DNA from: JAGXFP01 sp046484585
GTDB taxonomy: Bacteria; Desulfobacterota; Desulfobulbia; Desulfobulbales; JAGXFP01
Assembly: GCA_046484585.1 (NCBI GenBank)
Contig: JAWOIQ010000112.1
Span: forward strand, 1-53,774
DNA: 53,774 nt
Direction of reading: 5' to 3'
Shown here: piece by piece, positions 8,607 to 18,147 of the stretch
Position numbering within the stretch: the first letter of the stretch is position 1
How the letters are laid out: every line of letters starts with the position of its first letter
Translations under genes and position numbers: made by a program
Notes under the pieces: generated by a model
The model's input: only the letters and a program-made list of their open reading frames with translations
Databases searched by the model: none
What the model was told of the DNA's origin: nothing

Positions 8607-10322
8607 ATGCCCCCTAAACTATCTATTTGTATCCCGACATATAATCGGGCCGGATTGCTTAAAAGGCAACTAAGGACATTGGAGCTTGCATTGTCCCGGA
8701 TTCCGATATGCAGCTATGAAATTGTTTTTCGTGACAATGCAAGCATTGACGAAACCCCACAAGTAATTCAGACTTTTGCGCAGAGATTACCTGTAAAGTA
8801 TGTACGAAATAGCGAAAATATTGGAGCAATCAGTAATGTTCTCTCTGTGCCGCGTGAAGCTACCGGTGAGTTTGTCTGGCTTTTAGGAGATGATGATCTG
8901 GTGCTTCCTTATGCTTTTGAGAAGATCTTCAAATCCTTTGAAAATTTTCCTGAAGTAGAAGGACATGTAGTTTCTCATGCTATTGAGAGGGAGGATAGGC
9001 GGGAGATCTTGGAGTCATCTATTCTAACGGACGAGGCCATTTCATGCCACATGTGCTTAATAAGAAACGGAACAAAAGAAAAATACCTACCCCGTTTTGA
9101 GGAAGTTTTTAAATTAACCGATATTGGAGCGGCACTAAATTTCCTCTCAAATGTTATATTCCTTCGTAAAGACTGGATTGAAAAGGTTGGTCCGTACCTT
9201 GCCCACTGTGAATCTCACGATGCTTTGTCAGATGTCATTACCGTGGGAGGACATACCTGTATATGGGCAGAAATATTGGTCGGGAAACCGATAGCTGTTA
9301 TAAATACTCCTTTGGTTATTGGCTTCGTGGGTCAACAAAAGTTTCTTGCTCAATGGGATGTCATCTGTTGGGTGTTCTTTCTTGATCTCAGCAAAAGGTT
9401 CCTGGAGTTTGGTGCAGACCCGGATTGTATCCGGATTTACCAGAGGAATATCTACCGCAGTAGTACCGTACTAGGCCGCCTTGTTGTATCAAATGATGAA
9501 TATACTAAGAAGTATTTTTCCTTAAAAGCACTTATCAGCAACTTTGGCGATGATGAGGTTTTATGGCAAAGCCTTATGCAGGCGTTGCATTCGGTGCATG
9601 GGGGGTATTCAAAACTGAAATTTGTCACGAAACTTGGATTTGCTATTATTAAGTCCAACAGACGATGGTTCTACGTGGTCAGGATGTTATTGCGCAAATT
9701 AAAGAAAATGATTCGGAGTGCTTTTCGCAAGGAAACGGTATCCAGAAAAACTGATTACTCTGCCAGATTCGAAAGCCTAAATTGCGAAGCAACTGATTTT
9801 TTCAAAATGACCGTTGCAGGTGCATCAGATGCAAACATCAAACATCCCCTCTATTTAAAGAATCAAAAATATTTGTCAGTTGGACAAGGGTTTTATTCTG
9901 GACCTGGCCTGAGAATCGAGGCTTGGGACCAATATCGCGGGCAAACATTTTCTCCAAAAATCAAAATTGGTGAACGGGTAATCTTCAATTCAAATTGTCA
10001 CATCGGTGCTATTGACTCAATTGAAATAGGCAATGACGTTCTGGTCGGAAGCAACATTCTTATAACTGATCATCAGCACGGAAATCCGCATGATTACTTT
10101 CCCAGCAAAACTTATGCCGATCAGCCACTTTACTCAAAAGGCCCGGTAATTATTGGTGACAATGTACTGATTGGCGAGAATGTTTGTATCATGCCCGGGG
10201 TAGCCATCGGTACGAATTGTGTGATTGGGGCTAATGCCGTTGTGACAAGAGATGTTCCAGACAATTCAATTTCGGCAGGAAACCCTGCGAAAGTAATCAG
10301 AAATATTTGGCAGAAAATATGA
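8607..10322 (+). CDS. Fusion: abequosyltransferase-like GT2 plus hexapeptide acetyltransferase
   Basis: A 571-residue two-domain protein. Residues 1 to about 370 are a GT-A glycosyltransferase: LSICIPTYNRAGLLKRQL, then FVWLLGDDDLVLP with the metal-binding acidic cluster at 95-97. The LLGDDD form is typical of RfbV/WbaV abequosyltransferases, which use CDP-3,6-dideoxyhexoses. From about residue 430 a left-handed beta-helix O-acetyltransferase follows, with hexad repeats, ITDHQHG carrying the likely catalytic His, and a tail ending SISAGNPAKVIRNI. One polypeptide could therefore add the rare sugar and O-acetylate it. The stop overlaps the next start (ATGA). Confidence 0.85.
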   Translation: MPPKLSICIPTYNRAGLLKRQLRTLELALSRIPICSYEIVFRDNASIDETPQVIQTFAQRLPVKYVRNSENIGAISNVLSVPREATGEFVWLLGDDDLVLPYAFEKIFKSFENFPEVEGHVVSHAIEREDRREILESSILTDEAISCHMCLIRNGTKEKYLPRFEEVFKLTDIGAALNFLSNVIFLRKDWIEKVGPYLAHCESHDALSDVITVGGHTCIWAEILVGKPIAVINTPLVIGFVGQQKFLAQWDVICWVFFLDLSKRFLEFGADPDCIRIYQRNIYRSSTVLGRLVVSNDEYTKKYFSLKALISNFGDDEVLWQSLMQALHSVHGGYSKLKFVTKLGFAIIKSNRRWFYVVRMLLRKLKKMIRSAFRKETVSRKTDYSARFESLNCEATDFFKMTVAGASDANIKHPLYLKNQKYLSVGQGFYSGPGLRIEAWDQYRGQTFSPKIKIGERVIFNSNCHIGAIDSIEIGNDVLVGSNILITDHQHGNPHDYFPSKTYADQPLYSKGPVIIGDNVLIGENVCIMPGVAIGTNCVIGANAVVTRDVPDNSISAGNPAKVIRNIWQKI

Positions 10323-11368
10323 AAGCACGTGCCATAGCATTCTATCTTCCTCAATTTCATCCAATCCCCGAGAATGACCTCTGGTGGGGAAAAGGGTTTA
10401 TGGAATGGACGAATGTTACCAAAGCGAAGCCTCTTTTTCGGGGCCATCTTCAGCCCAAGCTCCCTGCCGATCTTGGCTTCTATGATCTGCGCGTTCCCGA
10501 AACACGTATCGCTCAAGCAGACCTGGCCAGGGAAAACGGCATTGAAGGCTTTTGCTATTGGCATTACTGGTTTGGCAACGGCAAGATGTTGTTGGAGCGC
10601 CCATTCCAGGAGGTTTTGCGCAGCGGTGAACCAGATTTTCCCTTCTGCCTTGCCTGGGCCAACCAAACCTGGACAGGGGTCTGGCATGGTGCTCCGAATC
10701 GTGTTCTGGTAGAACAGACCTATCCTGGCATGGAAGATTATAAACAGCATTTTTACAAGATGCTCCCCGCCTTCGAAGACCCAAGATATATCCGGGTAGA
10801 TGGCTTGCCCCTATTTCTTGTTTATGCACCAGGAGAATTGCCGGATGCCAGGCAATTTACCGATTGTTGGCGTGAGCTTGCCCTCAAAGAGGGTTTGGGC
10901 GGAATACACTTGATGGCTGTTGCCCACAAAGGATGGCAGCCCGAAGATCACGGTTTCGACTCGGCAACCTTTCACCCCCCGCTGGCCTTGAAGAGAAAAA
11001 ACAAGGCTACCGGACTACTAAGCAATCTACTTGGCCACAAAAAGCCCGAAATCATTAGGTACGAGGAATTTATTGCTGAGTTCAGGTATGACATCAACTT
11101 GGAAGAATGTTATTTCCCGACAGTCTTGCCCAACTGGGATAACACTCCCAGAAGCGGCAGCAATGGCGTCGTCCTGAAGGATTCAACCCCGGAACTCTTT
11201 GGCAAACATCTTGAGAATGCGATTAAGGCGGTAGATAACAGACCATCGGAAAGGCGAATAGTATTCATTAAATCGTGGAATGAATGGGCAGAAGGCAACT
11301 ATCTTGAACCAGATACCAATTTCGGACATGAATACCTCGATGTGATCAAATCCCTTGCAATAGGATAA
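10319..11368 (+). CDS. WbsX-type glycosyltransferase / GH99-like protein
   Basis: A 349-residue member of the WbsX family (Glyco_tran_WbsX), related to GH99-like TIM-barrel domains and common in O-antigen loci. It has the hallmark AIAFYLPQFHPIPEND..WWGKGFMEW, GFCYWHYWF and CLAWANQTWTG motifs, and the C-terminal FIKSWNEWAEG. The ATG overlapping the previous stop is chosen over a TTG four codons upstream, because family members start just before the YLPQFH motif. Whether WbsX proteins transfer or trim sugars is not settled, so the role is assigned only to polysaccharide assembly. Confidence 0.85.
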   Translation: MKARAIAFYLPQFHPIPENDLWWGKGFMEWTNVTKAKPLFRGHLQPKLPADLGFYDLRVPETRIAQADLARENGIEGFCYWHYWFGNGKMLLERPFQEVLRSGEPDFPFCLAWANQTWTGVWHGAPNRVLVEQTYPGMEDYKQHFYKMLPAFEDPRYIRVDGLPLFLVYAPGELPDARQFTDCWRELALKEGLGGIHLMAVAHKGWQPEDHGFDSATFHPPLALKRKNKATGLLSNLLGHKKPEIIRYEEFIAEFRYDINLEECYFPTVLPNWDNTPRSGSNGVVLKDSTPELFGKHLENAIKAVDNRPSERRIVFIKSWNEWAEGNYLEPDTNFGHEYLDVIKSLAIG

Positions 11369-11376
11369 TTAATAAA

Positions 11377-12486
11377 ATGCTCTTGATTAATTCGGCGTTC
11401 AAATGCGATCCATATGGTCACGGTGGGGAAAAGCGATCCGCGCAGATCTCATCCATTCTCCGCAGACATGGATTGATTCACCTAAATCTTCAAGACCAGG
11501 AGAGAGGGGAAAGAGGGCATCTCCTTGCAGAATATTATGCAGTCCTATCGCTTATCAGGAAGCTCAGGGTACCATTGACCAATCGTTCTTATATCTCATT
11601 TCTTCGTCATGAATCATTTCGTCTCAGAAATTTTTTTAAGGATAATGCCCCAGGGATATTTCTATGGGAATATGCCGCGTCGCAGTCTTACCACATGCCA
11701 TTATTGGCAAAGGCCGCCGGTTGGAAAGTGATTGCCATGCCTCATAATCTGGAATCCTTGGTTCCCAATCAGTTTTCTAGAATTTCCAAAAAACGATCTC
11801 CTTTATGGTTTAATGAGGAGCTTAAGGTTCTGTCGACTTGTGATCATATTGTTACTATTTCGCGAGAGGAACAGTGGCTGCTCCGATTGTATGGGATAAA
11901 TGCCGATTTCTTACCCTACTATCCACCTGAAGCGACAGAAACAGCCTTATTAAGCGTGCGCAAGCATCGCCATGACAATAGTTCTTGTGGTGATATGAAA
12001 AAATTTCTGTTACTTGGCACTTTCTATAATCCCCCGACACGTTTGGGAATGCTCAAGTTAGTTCGTCATTTTGCCCAAAAACAGAATCAGCGGGACCTGC
12101 CCTATGAGATTCACATTGCCGGATATGGAACTGAAAAATTAAGAGAAGCTATAGATATTCCCAAGGGTGTCCAGTTGCATGGAGAAATTGAGCAGAGTAA
12201 ACTTGAAATGCTATTAAGTGATATCAATGGTGTGATCGCCCACCAACCCGCCACAACAGGCTGCCTGACCAAAATCCCAGAAATGCTCATTGCGGGAATA
12301 CCGCTGTTGCTAAATGCCAATTCGGCGCGCTCATGGCATGGTTGGCCTGGAATCCATATTTACGAAAACCTCACTGAGCTATTTGATCTGATGGGCAAAA
12401 AACTACACAGTCCCCTGTGTCCTGAACCTCCTCTTGTACAAGAAATACGCTTTTCGAAAAAACTTAAGGCCGGAAAAGATGAATAA
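11377..12486 (+). CDS. Glycosyltransferase, GT4-like
   Basis: A 369-residue GT-B type protein. It opens with LLINSAFKCDPYGHGGEKRSAQI, a Gly-rich acceptor loop. The middle has the MPHNLESL segment, and the C-terminal domain starts near residue 200 (KFLLLGTFYNPPTRLGM). The usual GT4 E-x7-E donor motif is not obvious, although KIPEMLIAGIPLLLNA occupies the equivalent place. It probably adds a sugar during repeat-unit assembly at the inner membrane. It overlaps the next gene by 8 bases. Confidence 0.72.
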   Translation: MLLINSAFKCDPYGHGGEKRSAQISSILRRHGLIHLNLQDQERGERGHLLAEYYAVLSLIRKLRVPLTNRSYISFLRHESFRLRNFFKDNAPGIFLWEYAASQSYHMPLLAKAAGWKVIAMPHNLESLVPNQFSRISKKRSPLWFNEELKVLSTCDHIVTISREEQWLLRLYGINADFLPYYPPEATETALLSVRKHRHDNSSCGDMKKFLLLGTFYNPPTRLGMLKLVRHFAQKQNQRDLPYEIHIAGYGTEKLREAIDIPKGVQLHGEIEQSKLEMLLSDINGVIAHQPATTGCLTKIPEMLIAGIPLLLNANSARSWHGWPGIHIYENLTELFDLMGKKLHSPLCPEPPLVQEIRFSKKLKAGKDE

Positions 12487-13432
12487 TCAGGATTCGGTCA
12501 GATTGCCAATGATCAACAACTCATTTCCAGCGTGTACTTCATCCGGTAAACCGTGGCCAAAAATCAGCATCGTCACCCCCTCATACAACCAGGGGGAATT
12601 TCTTGAACAAACCATCTGTTCGATTCTTGGGCAAGGATATCCCAATCTTGAATACATAATCATCGATGGCGGCAGTACAGACAACAGTCTTGAAATCATT
12701 AAAAAATATGAAAGCCATTTGGCTTATTGGGTAAGCGAAAAAGATGGGGGCCAATATGATGCGATCAACAAGGGCTTTGCCAAAGCTACTGGGGAAATCA
12801 TGGCATGGCTCAATAGCGATGATATGTATTGTCCATGGGCCTTACAAACAGTAGCTGATGTATTCACTACGTTGCCGGAAGTGAAATGGTTAACAACTTT
12901 AGACCAAGGGTTAATTGACTCTTTGGGCAATTGGGTTCTTTTTTCGAAGGTGCCGGGATTTTCATTGGAATTTTTCCTTGATGGGGCAAACCTTCCTTTA
13001 AACGGAAAAGGAGGTCACTGGATTCAACAAGAATCGACATTCTGGCGGCGTTCTTTATGGGAAAAATCTGGCGGGATTGATTGCAACGTCAGTCTGGCCG
13101 GGGACTTTGACCTGTGGTGTAAATTTTATGCCCTTAACGAAAATTTACACGGAATAAACCTTCCTTTAGCTGGCTTCAGGTGCCATCAAAATCAGAAATC
13201 AAAAAACATTGAGAAATATGGGGATCAAGCACTAAAATCGCTTGACCGTTTGCGCGAGATTTCAGGATACCAAAAAAAAATTCTCAGGCTATGGTTACTG
13301 AAAGCTAACTGGAATATGCCGCTATTTAAAATAGTACTATCCCGGCTGTATCCGTATAAATCGAACAACGTGACGAGAGTTGATTGTGCCACAACGAAAT
13401 CCAGATGGGAGATTTTTACTTCCACTTTTTAG
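12479..13432 (+). CDS. Glycosyltransferase family 2
   Basis: A GT-A glycosyltransferase of 317 residues. Key motifs are KISIVTPSYNQGEFLEQTI, IIIDGGSTDNSLEII, DGGQYDAINKGF and IMAWLNSDDMY (the DxD-equivalent). The STFWRR and AGDFDLW motifs of the acceptor side follow. I place the start at the ATG just before MNNQDS; a longer frame extends 15 codons back inside the upstream gene. It is followed by about 140 AT-rich bases with no gene. Donor and acceptor are unknown. Confidence 0.85.
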   Translation: MNNQDSVRLPMINNSFPACTSSGKPWPKISIVTPSYNQGEFLEQTICSILGQGYPNLEYIIIDGGSTDNSLEIIKKYESHLAYWVSEKDGGQYDAINKGFAKATGEIMAWLNSDDMYCPWALQTVADVFTTLPEVKWLTTLDQGLIDSLGNWVLFSKVPGFSLEFFLDGANLPLNGKGGHWIQQESTFWRRSLWEKSGGIDCNVSLAGDFDLWCKFYALNENLHGINLPLAGFRCHQNQKSKNIEKYGDQALKSLDRLREISGYQKKILRLWLLKANWNMPLFKIVLSRLYPYKSNNVTRVDCATTKSRWEIFTSTF

Positions 13433-13572
13433 ATCGTCTGGACAAGTCTTTGTGGCTGATTTTTTAACAGGATTCCAAATGCACGCATTCCTGCTGATTT
13501 CAAATTTCACTGATGTGAAGTTGTAGATTAAACCCAAGTAATTGCCTTTCTGAGAGGAATTAATCAAAAAAA

Positions 13573-14313
13573 ATGACACAGATTCTAAACATTATAACTG
13601 TAACTAAAAATGATCTTGCAGGCGTAACGCATACGATCGAAAGCACCAAAAAAATCCGAACTCATCCTGGTGTAAAACAGATAATCATCGACAGCAGTAC
13701 CGATGAAACAAAAACTAGTGTGAAAACCCTTGCAGAATCAAATAACAATGTCGAATATTTCTGGCAGGATCCTTCTGGTATTTCTGCGGCATTTAATAAG
13801 GGTCTTAGCCTTGCTGAATCAGAATGGGTCTGGTTTCTTAACGGTGGAGATGAAATAAATAATAAATTGGATCCAGACATCTTTCTGTACATTCTTGCTA
13901 AAAGCAGTGCCAATGCAATTATATTCCAAATCAAGGGGGTAGGGTCCGATCAGATCACAAGACATCCTCCTATGTGGGCTATGTGGCCACCTTTTTTCGC
14001 ATGGATACCGCACCCATCAACAATCACCCGTAAGAGCCTCTACGAAAAATATGGCAATTTCAACACAAGCTTTGAAATAGCTATGGATTATGAATTCTGG
14101 CTCCGCTGTTTTGCAAAAGAGACGGTTGTCGACACCATTTCAATCCAGATAACCGACTATGACAATACCGGGATCTCTTCTACACAAACTTCAAAAGTGG
14201 CAAAAGAGGCAATTCGTGCAATAAAGATGCATGTTTATGAAATTATTAAAATATGGTTTAAAAATGGATTGAGAATGTTGAAAGCATATCTTTTTTATAA
14301 GAAAAGAATTTAA
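13573..14313 (+). CDS. Glycosyltransferase family 2, short form
   Basis: A 246-residue GT2 enzyme. It opens with LNIITVTKNDLAGVTHTI, then has IIIDSSTDETK, PSGISAAFNKGL and EWVWFLNGGDEIN (acidic metal site), followed by AMDYEFWLRCF. This pattern is close to WcaA/PgaC-like O-antigen transferases that read colanic-acid-type repeats. A GAGAGGAAT-like ribosome site lies upstream. It is AT-rich like its neighbours. The specific sugar cannot be inferred. Confidence 0.82.
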   Translation: MTQILNIITVTKNDLAGVTHTIESTKKIRTHPGVKQIIIDSSTDETKTSVKTLAESNNNVEYFWQDPSGISAAFNKGLSLAESEWVWFLNGGDEINNKLDPDIFLYILAKSSANAIIFQIKGVGSDQITRHPPMWAMWPPFFAWIPHPSTITRKSLYEKYGNFNTSFEIAMDYEFWLRCFAKETVVDTISIQITDYDNTGISSTQTSKVAKEAIRAIKMHVYEIIKIWFKNGLRMLKAYLFYKKRI

Positions 14314-14347
14314 GTGTATTCTCAAAAACATCTAAATATCGGGAAAA

Positions 14348-15232
14348 ATGAATCATTCAGCAAACATTATTAGCTTTAATCGAAAAGAGCATGATCGTCT
14401 GGCTGATGCTTACGATTCAAGCCATTCCGAGATATACAATCCTTTTGAGCAAAGAAGGATCGCTCAAGCACTCAAAGAGACAGTTTCTCAGATCAGAACA
14501 AATTCAGACAATCCCTTAGTTCTGGATTTTGGATCAGGAACAGGTAATCTAACTTCACATTTACTAAATTTAAATGTGAACGTATTAGCTGCCGACGTCT
14601 CTGAGAAATCTCTCGAACACCTGAAAGAAAAAGTCAATTTCGGCAATCAATTACAGACAACCATATTGAATGGCGTAGATCTCTCGCAATTTCCAGACAA
14701 CTCGTTTGATATGATTGCGACGTATTCTGTTTTGCACCATGTCCCTGATTATTTGCAAATAATTAAAGAATTTTTGCGAGTAGTGAAACCTGGCGGCATC
14801 ATATATATCGATCATGAAGTCTGTCTTTCGTATTGGTGCAAAGACAAAAACTATCAACGGTACCTGGATGAGTTAGGGGAAGATTTTAGCGAAAACCATT
14901 TAGTTGAGCTGGAGGTCAGTTGGCATTTCAAGCTCTTGCGTAAAAGCTTTGATAATTTATTTTCAAAGGTTACCTCACGCAAATCATGGAAAAATCTGCT
15001 TAAGAAATTAACCGGCGTCAAAAACGTGCCGGTACAAATCTCAGACATCCATGTATTCAAACATGATCATATTGAATGGGACGACATCAAAAAGATCCTC
15101 TTGCCACAGTGTAAAATTATAAAGGATAGTGAATATCTTGTTTGCAGAGAAAGATCGGCACAAGCCCCTGTCTGGCATCGCTGGAATAGCAAATGTGCAG
15201 ATATGCGAATGCTGATTGTGAGGAAGATATGA
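14348..15232 (+). CDS. Class I SAM-dependent methyltransferase
   Basis: A 294-residue methyltransferase. Motif I is LVLDFGSGTGNLTSHLL (about residues 58-74). The acidic residue of motif II is in VLAADVSEKSLEHL, and post-motifs FDMIATYSVLHHVPD and VVKPGGIIYIDHE follow. It is a methyltransferase-11/25 type protein, probably modifying a sugar of this polysaccharide or capping the chain. Its TGA overlaps the ATG of the following glycosyltransferase, so the two are likely coupled. Confidence 0.82.
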   Translation: MNHSANIISFNRKEHDRLADAYDSSHSEIYNPFEQRRIAQALKETVSQIRTNSDNPLVLDFGSGTGNLTSHLLNLNVNVLAADVSEKSLEHLKEKVNFGNQLQTTILNGVDLSQFPDNSFDMIATYSVLHHVPDYLQIIKEFLRVVKPGGIIYIDHEVCLSYWCKDKNYQRYLDELGEDFSENHLVELEVSWHFKLLRKSFDNLFSKVTSRKSWKNLLKKLTGVKNVPVQISDIHVFKHDHIEWDDIKKILLPQCKIIKDSEYLVCRERSAQAPVWHRWNSKCADMRMLIVRKI

Positions 15233-16464
15233 ATCCAAGACAGACAGAAAAAGATATGAAAATAGCAATAGTTTCCGACTCATTCCCTCCATCCCGCGGA
15301 GGTGGTGTTGCGACAAGTCACTACAATCTCTTTAGTGTCTTTAAAAATAGGGGCTACTGTGGCAAAGCCTTTACCTATCGGGATGGCGGGGTCCTTCTTT
15401 CAACAAATGAAGAGGATGTTTCCCGAGCAGGACTGCCAACCCTCCTGATAAAATTTCTGACCATGACCATTCTAGTCGGCTTCAGGGTGGTTAGCCAGCG
15501 GAGAGGGGGCTGGCAGTTCGCCGGTGCCATTACAGGCGCTATTGGCGGTTTTTTGTTGCGGCGGAAAATCAGACGATTTAATCCTGATATCCTCGTGTTG
15601 CCAGACCATGGCGCTTGCGGGGTTTTTTTGCCAAAATCAAGCTCTTACAAGACAGTTTTAATCTCACATCACAATCCGGCGCGTTTTGTTGATGAACCGC
15701 TGACCGGCAACCATTCCAAGAGAGATGCTGATTGGACGCTTAAACTAGAAGAGATCGTCTTAGCGAAGGTTGATGGGGTTATCTGTCCATCTCATTATAT
15801 GAAAGATACCTTTTTAAGAACCTATTCATTTTCCGGGCCGGTTGCGGTTATTCCCAATCTTGTCGATATCGCGATGATTGAGCAGGTTCCCAAGTCTTTG
15901 TTGCATGAGAAAATTGGGCTGTCTGAAGAGACTCCGATTGTTTACATCCCGTCAGCGGGCAGTATTTTTAAAGGAAGTAAATTTGTCTTTGAGATAATCA
16001 GGAGACTTGCCACCAATTACGAAAAGGATGTCGGCTTTTATATGTCTGGTGATATTGGGGATGAATTGTCTCGAATGCTTGATTTCGTGCCCTCCAATGT
16101 CCATCTGATTACTCCAGGCCAGATTCCCTATAATGAAAATATCGCTAATATAAAATCATGCTCATTATGCGTGAGTCCCACCCTTTCTGAAAGCTTTGGG
16201 ATGGCAATACTAGAGGCCCAGTTGTGCTGTCTACCGGTTGTGTCGTTTGATGTCGGAGGCAACCGAGACATTATACGGGAAGGTGCAACAGGATATCTGG
16301 TGCCTTTTATGGATATAGAAAAACTAATTAATTTGGCGAACAAACTGCTCTGTGACCGTGAGATGTGTTTAAAGATGGGCGATGAGGCAAAAGAACATTC
16401 ATTAGAGGATTTCGACCCAAACTTATTGTGTGATAAATATGTCAGTTTTTTTGAAGATTTGTAA
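15229..16464 (+). CDS. Glycosyltransferase family 4
   Basis: A GT-B enzyme of 411 residues. It begins MKIAIVSDSFPPSRGGGVATSH shortly after the start, has GVICPSHYMKDTF in the middle, and the C-terminal donor domain carries VSPTLSESFGMAILEAQLC (E-x7-E motif) and VVSFDVGGNRDIIREG. The ATG with a GAGGA site that overlaps the previous stop is preferred; an ATG nine codons on (MKIAIV) is also possible. It acts on the cytoplasmic face in repeat-unit assembly. Confidence 0.87.
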   Translation: MNPRQTEKDMKIAIVSDSFPPSRGGGVATSHYNLFSVFKNRGYCGKAFTYRDGGVLLSTNEEDVSRAGLPTLLIKFLTMTILVGFRVVSQRRGGWQFAGAITGAIGGFLLRRKIRRFNPDILVLPDHGACGVFLPKSSSYKTVLISHHNPARFVDEPLTGNHSKRDADWTLKLEEIVLAKVDGVICPSHYMKDTFLRTYSFSGPVAVIPNLVDIAMIEQVPKSLLHEKIGLSEETPIVYIPSAGSIFKGSKFVFEIIRRLATNYEKDVGFYMSGDIGDELSRMLDFVPSNVHLITPGQIPYNENIANIKSCSLCVSPTLSESFGMAILEAQLCCLPVVSFDVGGNRDIIREGATGYLVPFMDIEKLINLANKLLCDREMCLKMGDEAKEHSLEDFDPNLLCDKYVSFFEDL

Positions 16465-16521
16465 TGGTTATAGTCAAAACAAGCCATCATTTATAATAAA
16501 AAAAAACTTATTAACTAGATT

Positions 16522-17175
16522 GTGTTCATGAAATCATCCAAGAAATTCGTAAATAATATGGTCAAGAAGATCCTCATCGCAGGCTTTCGATATGTGAAAT
16601 TTAAGTGGCTTAACTTCCGTTTGCGTCTGGCCGTGAACCGTCGACCTCTGAAAATCACAGTAGGCGCGGGAGGTACCTCCCAGAAAGGATGGGTTTCGAC
16701 AGACATTGAGCATTTAAATCTTTTAGATGAGCTTACATGGGCAAGATATTTCAAAGAAAGTTCTGTTGATGCAATTATTGCAGAACATGTATGGGAGCAT
16801 TTGGCTGCAGATGAAGCTGTGGTGGCAATCAAACATTGCTTTAGTTATTTGAAACGTGATGGATATATCAGAATAGCCGTGCCTGATGGTTTTCATCCTT
16901 CCCCGCAATACATTGATGCCGTTAAACCAGGCGGATCTGGGGATGGCTCGGATGACCATAAGGCCTTGTACAACTACAAGACAATAACCGAATTAATCAG
17001 GAAAGCTGGATTCGAGGTGAAATTGCTGGAGTGGTATGATCAAAAGGGGAAGTTTCATTTTGTTGATTGGTCTCCAGAAACAGGGATGATCTGGAGATCT
17101 TCTCGTTTCGACCAAAGAAATAAAGACAATAAACTTAACTATACATCTCTAATAGTTGATGCCATTAAACTTTAA
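16522..17175 (+). CDS. Predicted SAM-dependent methyltransferase, type 11 like
   Basis: A 217-residue protein. LKITVGAGGTSQKGWVSTDIE gives a minimal motif I, and VDAIIAEHVWEHLAADEA and YLKRDGYIRIAVPDGFHP are the familiar motif IV region of small methyltransferases found in polysaccharide loci. The C-terminal half contains FHFVDWSPETGMI. It belongs to a widespread predicted group without a firmly established acceptor. Two nearby ATGs at its start are both plausible. It is AT-rich and stands alone between two short gaps. Confidence 0.7.
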   Translation: MFMKSSKKFVNNMVKKILIAGFRYVKFKWLNFRLRLAVNRRPLKITVGAGGTSQKGWVSTDIEHLNLLDELTWARYFKESSVDAIIAEHVWEHLAADEAVVAIKHCFSYLKRDGYIRIAVPDGFHPSPQYIDAVKPGGSGDGSDDHKALYNYKTITELIRKAGFEVKLLEWYDQKGKFHFVDWSPETGMIWRSSRFDQRNKDNKLNYTSLIVDAIKL

Positions 17176-17211
17176 CAGAGCACACTTAGCTCACTCTGAG
17201 AAGGCAAGGGC

Positions 17212-18147
17212 ATGGTAAAACAGCGTGTGCTTCATTACAGTCCCATCGCACTATTCACCTATAATAGGCCGTGGCATACCCAGGAGACGGTCGAAGCATT
17301 GCTTAAGAATGAAGAAGCGTCGGAAAGCGATCTGATTGTTTTCTCAGATGGTGCGAAAGACGAGGCTTCCAGGGACAAAGTTAATGAAGTCAGAAGCTAT
17401 TTGCGAACTGTTCATGGTTTTAAATCGATCCGTGTTGTTGAGAGGGAGGAAAACCTCGGCCTTGCCAGCTCAATTATCCAGGGTGTCACTGAAGTTGTGA
17501 ATGAATTTGGCAGCATCATCGTACTGGAAGATGATTTGGTGACAAGCCCTTACTTCTTAAGGTTTATGAATGATGCTTTAAGTTTTTATGCAAACAAATC
17601 CAAGGTTATGCATATTAGTGGCTGGAATTATCCGATAGAACAAATTTGTCTTAATGATATGTTTTTTTGGGGTGTAATGAATTGCTGGGGCTGGGCAACA
17701 TGGGCGGATCGTTGGCAGTACTATGAAAGAGATGTGGATAAAGTTATCTCGAATTTCAGCTCAGAGATGATTGAAAAATTTGATCTGGGTCATAGTGGTA
17801 TTTTTTGGAGTCAAGTTGTAGGCAATCAGCAAGGTAAACTGAATACTTGGGCTATCTTCTGGTATGCCGCAATTTTTATTAGAAGCGGTTTATGCTTAAA
17901 TCCTTCTCAAAGTTATGTGGTAAATATCGGGCATGATGGCAGCGGTATCCATTGCGGCAAAACTGAAAATCAAAATTTCTATTCACTTAACATGAAACAA
18001 ACTCTCAATTTTGAAAGAAAAATTCTGGAATCGATCGAGGCCGTTGAGAAAATAAAAGAGTATTTCAAAAATCAAAAAAAACCTTTTTGGATTCGCACAA
18101 TTAATAAAGTTAGTCGTAATGTAATTGGCAGAAATATTATAGAATGA
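17212..18147 (+). CDS. Glycosyltransferase, GT-A fold, sugar-transferase type
   Basis: A 311-residue protein beginning with a GT-A pattern: PIALFTYNRPWHTQETVEALL, LIVFSDGAKDEAS, VEREENLGLASSI and IIVLEDDLVTSPYFLRFM, in which EDD is the metal-binding triad. The latter half has CWGWATWADRWQYYERD, typical of the group annotated as hemolytic or sugar transferase proteins in O-antigen loci. An AAGGCAAGGG site precedes the ATG. The stop overlaps the next start by 4 bases. Confidence 0.78.
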   Translation: MVKQRVLHYSPIALFTYNRPWHTQETVEALLKNEEASESDLIVFSDGAKDEASRDKVNEVRSYLRTVHGFKSIRVVEREENLGLASSIIQGVTEVVNEFGSIIVLEDDLVTSPYFLRFMNDALSFYANKSKVMHISGWNYPIEQICLNDMFFWGVMNCWGWATWADRWQYYERDVDKVISNFSSEMIEKFDLGHSGIFWSQVVGNQQGKLNTWAIFWYAAIFIRSGLCLNPSQSYVVNIGHDGSGIHCGKTENQNFYSLNMKQTLNFERKILESIEAVEKIKEYFKNQKKPFWIRTINKVSRNVIGRNIIE

